Assembly (NCBI GenBank): GCA_034387635.1
Contig: JAOANU010000015.1
Coordinates: 586,579-650,578 of the forward strand
DNA from: Rhodosporidiobolus odoratus
Lineage: Eukaryota; Basidiomycota; Microbotryomycetes; Sporidiobolales; Sporidiobolaceae
Reading direction: 5' to 3'
DNA: 64,000 bases
The notes beneath the pieces were generated by a model that did no database searches, had not been told where the DNA came from, and saw only the letters and a list, made by a program, of their open reading frames with translations. How positions within the stretch are numbered: the stretch's first letter is position 1; each line of letters starts with the position of its first letter. Below, piece by piece: positions 1 through 9,742 of this stretch. The position numbers and the translations under genes are program-made.

Positions 1-1985
1 CTAACCTCGACCCTCTCAACCTCGACCTTCTCCCCATTAACCCACACGCTCTTCCCTCCCGCCAGTCTCTGAGCCGTCAAACTCACTCGGACTAAGTGAG
101 CGGGATTCAGTAAAGGGTCGTGGGTGATCCGGAGGGTGAGACGGCCGGAGGGATGATGGAGCGAGGCTGATGAGGATGAAGGTGAAGATGGTAGGGAAGA
201 AGAAGGTGCTGAAAGGGTGAGGGAATAACCGATTGGTACGGCAGCCGGTGGACCCGGTAACGGCGTAAGCTTGAGGCGAACATCCCACCCATCTCCAGTC
301 CCATTCCCTCCTCCTCCTCGGGCCCCACCGCCCGCATGACTCTCCCCATTCCCTTCCCTTCCTTCTCCCCCCACACTCGAGCTGCCGCTGGGAAAAACCA
401 CCCCGAGAGCCGGCAAACTAACCTCCAAGCTTCTCTCCAACCTCTTTCGTTCCCTCCTCCTAGCCAACTCGTCCAATCCCTGCAAGTTCCCTCCGACTCC
501 TGCATCCCCTTGCCCTTCTTCCCCCTCTTCTTCCGTTTTTCCTCGGGAGGTTCGCGATTCCTTCCCTCCCGTGTCTGTAAAAGCTGTACACGCCCCACTG
601 CCAGGAACGGCCACCACGGCATATTCAAAGCTCCTCATCTCGCCCTCTCTGTCCCATTCATCCCTGTTCAACTCGACTCCCCGTCCATACCCCCTCAACA
701 GCGGCAACTGAACCCCTTCCCCTTCGGAACGAAGGTACGAAAGGAAGGCTTGGACGAGTTCTGCGGCGTGTCGGGCTTGGGTTGTGCTTGAAGATGGAGA
801 AGAGGGGGAGGAAGCGGGGAGGAGACGGAGGGAGAGTTGGTGAAACAGGGTGATGCGGAGTCTTGCACTGTTGCCGCTGCCGCTGATGTTGGATGCGTGG
901 GAAGTGGCAGGTTGTGAGAGAAGCGGAGGAGGAACACTAGGCGGCAAGACTTGTAGAGCCCAGGCTCCGAGGTGCAAATTCGCGCGGACGAAGGGGGGTG
1001 AGGGGCGTAGGAAGGCGGGTTCGTCAGAGGTGTTGGTGGGACGAGGGAGAGAGGTCGAGAGGTCGATTAGGGTGTGACCGGGGGAGTAGCAGGAGGAATT
1101 GGAGGACGAGGACGAGGACGAGGACGAGGAGGAGGGTGGGGTGAGGAAGGTTCGCGAGATGGTGATGGTGTCTCGTGGTCTGCGGGAAAGAAGGGGTCAG
1201 TCGCCCAATACAGAACGAGAGTGTGCCGTTCGAGGTGGAGGACAGGCGGGACGGACGAAGCAGGCCAGCCTAGGCGGTAGTCGGTCTTGACGACCCGAGT
1301 TTGCGGGTCGAGCAGTTCGAGGGTGGTTTGGCGGTCGACGAGCTTGTCCCCTGTTTGACGCCGAGAGGGAGGATAAGCTTACGAGTGCGGCATGGTCTGA
1401 CCCCGATGGCCAGCTCGGGTCAAGGCGAGACGGGCTGAAAAGAAGAAAACTGGGTGATTGAAGGAGAAACGCACAGGTGGGTCTGACCTCGGCGGTGGCC
1501 AAGACAGCTCTGGCCCTCTCGATGACGGAATCGGCACTCGAGTCGTCGAGGTTGACCTCTGCAACGACGCGTACGATGTCGCAGGCTCTGTGCTTGTCCT
1601 TTTTCAGGTGGAGCTTGAGGTGGGCGGGGTTGAGGGTGGCGAGGCCATTGGTCAAGGTGTCGGGGGTGGGGTGAGAGTTGGAGTGACTAGTCGACTGTGA
1701 AGAAATGGGAGGATGTAGGGTGGTTGAGGTAGAAAAAGTCGTAGGCGGTGGAGAAGTTGCCGAGGAAAGGGAATTGGGAATGGGTTTCCAAGATGTCGAG
1801 TCGGGGGTTGAGATGAGGTGAGTAAAGTGGTCGAGTGCGGTTGCGAGAGTGTGCGAGTACCGTGTGTTTGTACTGGAGAAGGAGAACCGAGTCAGTCGAG
1901 TCGAGGGGGTTTCAAAGGTGTGGGGGGGGGGGGGGGGGACGAGGGAAAGTCGAGCGTACTCGAGGTAGTCGTGACTGGACGACAT
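1..1985 (-). CDS. START (lipid-binding, SRPBCC) domain protein, 3' end off window
   Basis: Three exons fit: 1985-1475, 1350-1257, and 1179 down to the window edge, with introns 1351-1474 (donor GTGCGT) and 1180-1256 (donor GTCCGT, acceptor after a CTGAC branch site). Joining them gives continuous reading: RPTWDKLVDRQTTLELLD, then a stretch ending GWPASPRDTITISRTF, then LIDLSTSLPR and DEPAFLRPSPPFVRANLHL. The W-P-x-S-P-R-D signature after a TRVV strand is characteristic of START domains, which bind lipids or sterols in a hydrophobic cleft. The domain covers roughly residues 150-380; the rest is low-complexity, Ser/Gly/Glu-rich. The N-terminus contains a proline run encoded by 17 consecutive C. 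No membrane segment is visible. The stop codon is outside the window, so length is at least about 590 aa. Ligand and location cannot be told; a cytosolic lipid-transfer or lipid-sensing role is inference from the family. Confidence 0.72.
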
Positions 1986-2173
1986 TTCACAGGTCCCTGA
2001 TCCCCTTGGTCTAGCCTTGGTCTAGCCTTGGTCTAGCCCAGCTGCGAGTCTAGCAACAGGACAAGGGGGACAAGCAGGAGATGAAGACCGGTGACCGGGA
2101 CCCTCGGTTCAATTCTCGTTTCTCATCTCGAACTCGAGTCTCTGCATTCACCACTCTACTGCATTCAACAGTC

Positions 2174-2868
2174 ATGCTCTCCGCCCTTCGACCCGCCGTT
2201 GAGCCTCTTCACCGCTCACCTGTCCGCGTCCTCGTCCGATTCACTTCATCAACTGGTAGTATTCCCTCGACCGTCTACCCAAACCTGTACTACCACAAAC
2301 TGTCGCCTACCTCTACCTCGTACTCGCTCTCTTACCTCCCCAACCCCGCTCCTGACCTCTCCTTCTCCCCCACCACCCTCGGCATCCTCTCCCCTCTCCC
2401 TCCTTGTCGTCTCTCTGCTTCTTCCTTTGATCAACCCCCTCAACACCAGCAAGAAACCCCCGACTTGCCACCCATCACTCCGAGAAACTTTCAAGACAAC
2501 CCAGAATGGACTAAACTCGTTCACGAGGTACTCCAGCACAACGTCCCACATGACCCTTGGATGCAAACCCTCGCAAAGAGCGTACAGGGCAACGACACCT
2601 TCATGCACGCTACACCCGCTCCCTCTCCCTGTCACCTCGTCCTGCCCTCTCTCGCCTGTCAGACTGACCTGACCGCCGCTTTGCCTTTCTTGTCCCTCTC
2701 GCTTCTCGCCCACGTTCATCCACTCTGGCACGGTCAGTCACATCGCCGACGCCCGAGCTCCCGCCGACGCAAACCGTCAACCTCACCCTCAAGACGTCAT
2801 CGCCTCTGTCCTCGTCCAAAATGGCAAGATTGTCCCCGAATCCTACGAGGCCAACAAGGGTTCGTCCA

Positions 2869-2899
<31 letters not shown>

Positions 2900-3253
2900 G
2901 TGCCAAGCCCGGCTCTTCCCGCCCTGTGCGCTCCGTCTCCTTGACGGCGTGCTCTTTTTCCCGTTCTTGACACCGATAGGTCAAACAAGCTGACTTGCGC
3001 TCGATTTGTACTCGTTTTGACTCCGCCTTCCCCGCCCCACCCCCCTTCGTTCTCCCACCCCCCTTCGTTCTCCCACGCCCGCGAGACTCTCCTACTTGTC
3101 CCGATGATTCTGCGCACAGCCGCCTACCGCCTCGTCTCCCAAGATGGCCTCCAACGCCTCCCCTCGGGTTTACATGAAAAAGTCATCGAGGCTTGTCATC
3201 GAGTTTGGGAGGTCGAGAAGGAGGCGGCTCAGAGCGGGACCACATCTTCGTAG
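2174..3253 (+). CDS. Conserved hypothetical protein, predicted mitochondrial
   Basis: I prefer ATG 2174 over the in-frame ATG 2081 because it opens an Arg/Ser-rich, acid-free N-terminus (MLSALRPAVEPLHRSPVRVL) typical of a mitochondrial presequence. The first exon then reads through a motif YPNLYYHKLSP and NFQDNPEWTKLVHEVLQHNV. A second coding block around 2736-2862 reads HIADARAPADANRQPHPQDV, and a last block from 3120 to the TAG at 3251-3253 reads AYRLVSQDGLQRLPSGLHEK. Intron 2863-3119 (donor GTTCGT, acceptor CACAG) keeps frame. The boundary between the first and second blocks is unresolved: the only good acceptor (GGTCAG at about 2735) does not match a donor in phase, so an exon edge or a base may be wrong. 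I do not recognise the family; no catalytic motif is evident. It is transcribed divergently from the START gene, only about 190 bp away. Confidence 0.55.
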
Positions 3254-4188
3254 ATCTTGAGGCAAGGGATCTCACGAGGTAGGGAAAGGGGACTGCGGTA
3301 CGTCGGTATCTGGTTCGCCCTTGCATGGTTTTCCTCCAGTCCGCTTTTCCTTGGCTACGACCAAACTTACTCGAATGTTGACTCGACTTGACCGCAGCAC
3401 CAATGGCAATATCACTCCTCTCCCGGTGACCATGCTTAGCTCGCCTGCCTGCGCTGCGGTTGCGCTGCTCATCACGTTTTCGCTTTCTCCTCAACCTTCT
3501 CAACTCGCACTGGATCCGCCATTTTTCTTCTCCCTTGCTACAAACAGCGCGTCAACTAGCCCCCCGTGCAGAAGATACAGTATATATATATGTAAGCTGA
3601 CCTACTTATCCGTAACACGTTCACGTCGTGGACGCGTGTGTCTTCCTTCTGCTCGACTCCGTCGGCGTCGCAACGCGCGCCCGGACGGATGCCGCGAGAA
3701 GCGTCCGCTCGAACCTTCCCTTGTTCTCCGGTAGGAACCGCCCAAAGCACCCCGCCGAGAGTCCTTCCTCTCTCTCTCTCTCGCACTGTTTGTGCGCCCT
3801 TTCATCGTTTCTCGCCGTTACCAAGTAGTCACCCCCCCCCCACTCAAGTCCGCCCCGTCCCGATCCTCGGCACGAATTGAAGCGATAAGGACTGCACTCG
3901 TCTCGCTCTCCTCCGCCGCCCACTTTCCTTCTTTCTCGCCGCCGCGACTCTCCTCTCCGCCGTAGTGCCCTCTCGGCCGCCCATCGTACGTTGCCCAGCA
4001 AAGAAAGATGGCCGCCTCTTCTCCTCTCTCTCCCCAATTCACGACGACTCTCGATGCACCAACGCTCACCGTCGCACTCGCGTTCTTCAATCTCGATACC
4101 ACGAATACCACATCCCAAATAACCAACCCCGACACCGAAGTGACGGACCCGACTCGGCATCACCCTTGTACTTCCACTTCAACTTCGA
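3254..4188. other. Intergenic / 5' region of the glycosyltransferase-like gene
   Basis: No supportable coding region. It holds an alternating TATATATATAT run at 3581-3592, about 600 bp upstream of the next ATG, and long pyrimidine tracts. Open frames on both strands here have biased Arg/Ser composition and no domain, so I read them as chance ORFs in GC-rich DNA. Confidence 0.4.
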
Positions 4189-6111
4189 TTGTCATGGGCG
4201 GACGAGGTTTTGAGCGGCTTGAGTCGAGGAGGAGGAGGAGGAGGTATCGGGTTGGTGGGAGGTGGTCACGGAGGAGGAGGAGGAGGAGATAGAGGAGGAA
4301 GTCGACGACCTGTTCCGCTGGTCTTGTTGGCTGGGTTGGTTATAGTGGTCATCCTGGGGAGTATGGTGGTTTCTCCTACGTGTGGAGGAGAAGGGGGTGA
4401 GGTAGACATGAGTGGTAGCGGCATTGGTTTGGAGACAAGCATGGGGATGGAGATGAATGAGGGGTCGAACGAGCTGGAGATAAAGCTAGGAGAAGGGGAG
4501 GGAATGAAGTTGCTTGAAGAAGGAGGAGGAGGAGGAGTAGGAGATAAACTTGAAGAGGAGGGCGACTTCGGCCTCACCACACTCGCAACTTTCCGCTCCC
4601 TCGCCGCTTCAAGACTTGCTTCCCTCAAAGCCTCTCTAAAAGGGTTGAAGACCCACCCCGCCCTTTATCCACTTCGAATTCGACCTCTGGCTCCTTCTCC
4701 CCCTCCCCTCCCTCTCCCCCTTCCCCTCTCGGTCTCCACACCTACAACAGAATTGATTCCGGATCCGGATTCCGGATCCATACGGAGACCCCTCTCTTCC
4801 GCAATGTTCCCGAACACTACTCTACCTTCCTCGTTCTCATCGAGGTTTCGCGAGTGAACATCTGAGGTTTGTGAGGAATGCGGCAGTGGTTGCTGGGGTT
4901 GACAAGGTGGGGTTGAGGTTGGAGGAGGAGGAGGAAGGAGAAGGAGAAGAAGAGCGAGTAGCGGAAGGAGGAAAGGAGGGGAGGAAAGAGGGGTATGAGG
5001 TGTTTGTTGTACCGCAGTCGGGGAAGGGATGGATGTATGGGAGTTTTTCAGAGTATGTCCCTGAGCTTCCTTTCTCTCTCTCTCTTTTTCTTTCTCTCTC
5101 TCTCGTCCCATTATTTTCAGTTTACCTCCTCTACTTAGAATGGCACTCGTCTAGTAATGCTCAAGCTGATTTTCGGTGTGAACCTATCAGCCTCGGCGAC
5201 AAATGCCGAGACCTAGGCGACCCAAAATACTCTCCTCGCCGTTTCGCAACCCCTCAAGATCGAGCCCGCCTCTACGCCTCGGGTAAACTCAAATCCGGGT
5301 GCAATATCTGCGCTGCCCCTCAGAATGCGAGGGTTAGTGTCAGTCTTTCGGATGGGGAGGTTTATGCCAGGGCGGTGCTCCAGGCGATTGAGCGGGAGCA
5401 GGAGGTCGAGGGCAAAGGAGGATTGACCGAAGGGGGAGAGATCAAGGTGGTGAACATGTCGGAACGTGCGAAAGCGGTCGAGTACCTTCTCGCGGCTTGG
5501 GCTGCTTCGACCAGTGCGAAGATTGCGGGTCTTGCTTTGCCCGCTTTGTCGGAAGTCAAGGTGGTGAGCCTTGCGCAGGAGGCTGAGAGGTTGGGTTTGA
5601 GGTTTGAGGTATCGGATGTGAAGGAGCAGACTCAAACGGAGGAGGAGGCAGAGAGTGGTGGATTCGATTCACATGTTTTCGGGAAGGTCCGTTCACTCTT
5701 TCTCCAACACTCACATCCTTCTCTTGTCCCCTTTACCTCTCAGCTTCTGTCGCACGACCACAGGTTTGTGTACTGACGATGAATTTCTCGAGCAGGCTCC
5801 CCTTTCCGAGCGCATCTCGGCAACCCTCCCCTTCATCCGCGATCTGACTTTCTTTGGACGATACTCATCCTCTCTCATTCTGACTGAAAGTTCAAACGTC
5901 GGCCGGTACGTCAATTATCTATTTCATACTCCAGTCTCTGTTTGTTGAGCACACGTGATGGAGCTGACCCTTCCCCTTTCTCTTCTTCTCTTGACTGTTC
6001 CGCTGCGACGGGAGCAGACTCCTCACCCTCCTCGCCGGGTCCGAGAAGGTGCTAGCGCGAAGGGTCATCAGCGCCGACGTTCGGTGGTTCCCCAACGCTT
6101 ACTACGACTGA
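4189..6111 (+). CDS. Type II membrane protein, glycosyltransferase-like (family uncertain)
   Basis: Starts MSWADEVLSGL, followed by a Gly-rich tail and one hydrophobic segment (PLVLLAGLVIVVILGSMVV, about residues 42-61), the topology of Golgi type II enzymes. Later coding blocks read HTETPLFRNVPEHYSTFLVL, then (after an intron from 5054 to about 5139) LGDKCRDLGDPKYSPRRFAT with a Cys-rich patch SGCNICAAPQN, then CTDDEFLEQAP, FFGRYSSSLILTESSNVGR, and after an intron with donor GTACGT (5908) LLTLLAGSEKVLARRVISAD and the end DVRWFPNAYYD-TGA (6109-6111). The SSNVGRLL...DVRWFPN ending resembles fungal alpha-1,6-fucosyltransferase-like or other GDP-sugar transferases; that is my recollection of pattern, not a proven match. 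The frame changes near 4730 within a CT-rich tract, so an extra intron or a sequence error sits there. Exon edges before 5140 are provisional. Confidence 0.45.
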
Positions 6112-6647
6112 TCAGGAAATCTGGTCTTTCCTCCTTCGCATGTTGTTGGATCGGGCACGTCTTCTGCGCAGGATCGCATTGGCACTTCGGGGCTCTACTG
6201 TCTCCGGATTCTTGTGCTGTACGCATATTGGTCTTTCTAGTTGGACTAGCTAGTGTTCGTCACGGCCTTTCTCCAGGTCGATTACAACTTCACCGCCTTC
6301 CTTCTTCGTATGGAGCTCACTGATTGATAAGCTGGCGAGCCTCGTCTCGTCCTCCCTGCTCTTCGCGCTCCTTTCTTCCTCCGATTCACCGCGTCCGCCC
6401 TGTCCGCCACCCGCGGAGGAGTGCCAACCGTTGCCACGGAGAATCCGGCGTGCTGGAGGAGCAGCCGGATCTCCTGCTTTATCCTCTGTCCCTCGCCCAC
6501 ATCGACGCGCACGACGGCAAGATGAGCGGTCCGCCGAGCAACACTTTCCGGAACCATCAGGCGCCGATGTACTACGGTACGCTTGCTTGCAGGTCCGACT
6601 ATTTGTTCGCTGTCCACTCACTGACTGTCGTGCTCTCTCGACAGACA
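6112..6647. other. Intergenic region upstream of orphan gene
   Basis: No convincing gene. A short open stretch with a good donor (6522-6576, GTACGC) precedes the orphan gene and could be a 5' non-coding or alternative first exon: spliced to 6645 it does not hold the frame of the downstream exons. Confidence 0.35.
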
Positions 6648-7813
6648 ATGGTGGGCAGAGTATGTACACTTTACGGGTGCGGCGCTGACTAGGCATCACT
6701 GACCAAGATGCTCGTCTGCCACAGGTCATCATGGCCAGCACGGGCCCTTGCTTCCCTCAATTTCAGAATGGTATGATCGTGAACGCCCCGACGCACGTGG
6801 ACGAATGTACATTTCATGGGTGCGGCACTGACTACGCATCACTGACCAAGATGCTCGTCTACCACAGTTGAACATGCCCAGCGCGAGCCCTTTCCCCCCA
6901 TATCAACGTGGTTTCCTGGTCCCGTCCCCTACCCACCTCCTTCGTCTCCGGCTCCTCTTGCCACACAACACCCCCCACCTCTCGTCTATGGACGGAGGCT
7001 ACTGCTTGTCTGCAGTCAATCGATTCCTGCCATCATTGAGCTCTTTGGCATGCATGTCATGTATGTCTACGCTCCTGATAACAGGACGAGATTCGCACAG
7101 AATCACCCTGTCGTAGGTGTAATGCCGAAAGTTGTCGTGAATCCAGATGACTATAAGGGTGGAGCTGGTACACGTGCGTCCTTCACCAGTCCATTCATAC
7201 CTGAGCACATCCTGGCAAAGTCTGACTGTTCCTACTTTGTACTAGATGAAGAGCCGTACCACTTCGAGCTGCGTGGCTCTACGATGCTGTGTGCAAGAAC
7301 TGCGACGAGAAATCGGTACCGTACAGCCTCAAGGTGGCAGCTCACTCAGACCGAAGACGGCGGCAGAAGTCATCTTCCCACAGACAACTTCCGCCAGATA
7401 TGTGTGCCTCGGTTTATCGAGTACAAGGCAGCCACTCCATCCGGCTCTCCGGTCTTCCCTCCAAAGGCGACAAGGGCCAGGGATAACAACTGGACTTGGG
7501 AATATACTATAAATGGTAAGACTTCTTCTTTGCCGACCTGTTGACAATCTAGACCCAGTCTGACCTCTTGTTTCCTCCAGATATCCCTAACATTCCTCAC
7601 CAGCACATTGCCCTGCAGCAACTCCGTCAGGACGGGAAGGATCCAGAGCAACAGAATCAGGAGTATCATCCGCCTAAAGAGTCTCTATTCCTGCTCAAGC
7701 AGACAATGTTGGACGATTCCTCCCAAGTCATCGACGATTCCTCCCAAGTCATCTACTCAGTCCTCCACTTTAAGGTACCAGTCAATCCTCATATCCCCGT
7801 TAGTAGACAGTAG
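6648..7813 (+). CDS. Orphan hypothetical protein, four coding exons
   Basis: Model: 6648-6659, 6725-6806, 6868-7515, 7581-7813 (975 nt, 324 aa plus stop). Introns are 6660-6724, 6807-6867 and 7516-7580 with GTATGT, GTACAT and GTAAGA donors, CTGACC branch sites and CAG acceptors. The main exon contains VYAPDNRTRFAQNHPVVGVM, KVVVNPDDYKGGAG and FIEYKAATPSGSPVFPPKAT. The last exon carries an exact tandem duplication of the heptapeptide DDSSQVI (bases 7713-7754). No signal peptide, membrane segment or known domain is seen, and I do not recognise it. The first coding exon is only 12 nt, so the true start may be further upstream. Introns 1 and 2 are near copies of one another, and the similarity runs into the flanking exon bases, implying a local tandem duplication. 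Confidence 0.5.
6660..6867 (+). repeat. Near-identical adjacent introns (tandem duplication)
   Basis: Bases 6660-6724 and 6807-6867 share long identical blocks, including GGGTGCGGC, CATCACTGACCAAGATGC and TCGTCT before the CCACAG acceptor. Similarity continues for about 25 bases into the downstream exons (CATGGCCAGCACGGGCCC against CATGCCCAGCGCGAGCCC). Confidence 0.8.
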
Positions 7814-8800
7814 CAACTGCCGGAGTAGGTCTGTGAGGCTGGAGGCAGTTTGTTCTGTACTTTGTAACTGTGTCAGCCATGTTACCTGCCTGGTTCAACC
7901 CATAATGTAGTATGACCTGAAGATTGCACTGCTTCCCTTGGCTTGACAATCCCTTGGTAGCAGCGTCGAGCTTGTAATCCTGCTCAGGTTTACTCTTCCT
8001 GCTTGAACGTAGAATACTTCGGAAACATCCAGCCCATAACATAGGCGTTCAAATGCATTCACCAAACTTAAGGAAGCTTGCAACAGGTGATCTCCTGCTG
8101 TCCATGCCACCAATTTGGCAAGAGTACCGAAATCCAGTCGAGAGAGTGCGAGTACATCAGCAGCGATGCCCATATAGGGCCTTACTGTGGTCTGTGTGTG
8201 GCAGACTGCTTCGGGAGAGCTGGGTCAACGGAATGCAGGGGGGGGAATCAAGGAAAACTACTTGGGAAGGCCAAAATCTAGGAAATGAAGGCAAGCGAGC
8301 GCCACCGGCTGGATCACAAGGGCAAAGAGACCCGACAGGGCACAGTCACAGTGATCTCCCCAAAAACATCGCCAGGAGCGGCAGATCTGCAGACCGTACG
8401 AGGTGTTCAGAAAGAAGAAAAAAAAGCCTAATACTTCCAGTGCCGCCACGCGCAGTTGCCACCTTGCGATACGGGTGCAAAGCCCTAATCTTGCCACACC
8501 AGGAACCAAATCAAAGGGTCGACACTGTCTGCAAGTATCAGTGAAGAAGCCTCTTCCCGCAGTTGAAAGAAGCGCGTATAGAAAACACTGCCATCGATTT
8601 GCAAGCTCTGTAAAGTGACAGCTTAGTGTTACTTCATCAGGGCAGGCCTTACAGGCGACCGTTGGAGGTCAATGAGTAAGGCCGGAGTAGCAGGCCGCAG
8701 AGCCCAGAACAATTGGAGACTTTCGAACACCAGGACAAGACAGTACAAAAGCAACCATCCCACAACCCTGGACTTGACTGTGCATCCTCGCTGTCTCGTC
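7814..8800. other. Intergenic, no supported gene
   Basis: Between two convergent genes. A 163-codon open frame (8053-8544, +) has no domain, no splice context and odd composition, so I do not call it. No repeat or RNA gene was recognised. Confidence 0.4.
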
Positions 8801-9519
8801 TCAGACACCCTGCTGTTTGACCACATCGGCCACCTGCTCCGCCTTCTGTTGTCCCTGTCCCTGCAAAAGCGTTTCGCCCATCTTGACCTCGTGTTCCTTG
8901 CCAAACACTTTGCCGGCAATCTTCTTGCTGAACCCGTTGACTTGCTCTTTGAAAGAGGGTCCGGTGGCTGTAGTACGAGCCTATCAGTAAGGATCGTCCT
9001 TGTGAAAAGGCGGGCTGGGAAAAGAGACGCGGACGCACAAGTTCCATCCGCCATTGGCATAGTACTCGCGCTCTGGTCTGCCGGGATCTCGACACGATCA
9101 GAAGGAAGTTCCCATCGCTGGGTAATTTGGCTGAAGCCCGTGAGGGTCGAAGAAAGGAAAAAGGAGGAAAGGGAAAGTAGAGTATACGAGGGTGGTGAGG
9201 GAAAACTGTCAGCAAGGGTGCTTTCAGGATGCAGGCGATGTAGCTCTGTGTTCTGCTTCAGCTGATGCATTCCCAGTAGTGCCATCTCAACTCGAGCAAC
9301 AGCTGCTCTGGGTCGTCTCGCATTGCAACTCGAGTCTGGGAGATGCGACTGACTTAAAATGACCTCCTTCGTAGCCTGCGGGCGGGTTCGCGCTGGTCCC
9401 TGCTACTCCCGGTGCGGTCGACGAGGGTTGAAAGCCAGTTGCGTTGGTTGATGAAGAAGCCTGTTGGACAGCTGTTCAGCTCACGCGAGGCTGTAAGAGT
9501 ATTGCGATGGGCTTACCAT
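8801..9519 (-). CDS. Small hydrophilic protein, possible CsbD-like stress protein
   Basis: The start codon ATG (9519-9517) is directly followed by a GTAAGC donor, so exon 1 encodes only Met. Intron 9516-9461, then exon 9460-9354 reads ASSSTNATGFQPSS and NPPAGYEGGHFK, donor GTCAGT. A middle exon ending at 9039 (donor GTGCGT) is certain at its 3' side but its 5' acceptor is one of three CAGs between about 9085 and 9135. The last exon 8967-8801 reads TGPSFKEQVNGFSKKIAGKV, FGKEHEVKMGETLLQGQGQQ and ends VADVVKQQGV-stop. Small, charged, Gln/Lys-rich with KEQV...GKVFGKEHE...KMGE spacing reminiscent of CsbD-like general stress proteins; this similarity is weak and unproven. No signal peptide or membrane segment. 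Confidence 0.5.
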
Positions 9520-9742
9520 ACTGCTGATTTGTGCTTCGATAGGCTTAATAAGGCAGTAGGCGCGATACGAGAAGTACGAGAGCTGCAGGATGAGGTTGAC
9601 CCGATGACGCGCACTCCCTCGCTCGGACTCCACGACCTGGTCCACTTCCTTGTCACAAACACCTCGCGTAGAGCGTCAAGAAGAGCTACGACTGCATCAG
9701 AAGGAAAGACGAACGATGTACAAGAAATCCGAAAGTCCGATA

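Noticed and set aside
1099..1140. GACGAG trinucleotide-type repeat as a microsatellite feature
   Set aside because: It encodes the Ser run of the START-domain protein on the minus strand; ordinary low-complexity coding sequence.
3621..4163. 180-codon minus-strand frame upstream of the glycosyltransferase-like gene
   Set aside because: Arg/Glu/Gly-biased with no domain; covers a promoter and leader region.
8053..8544. 163-codon plus-strand frame
   Set aside because: No domain, no splice partner, unusual composition; treated as intergenic.
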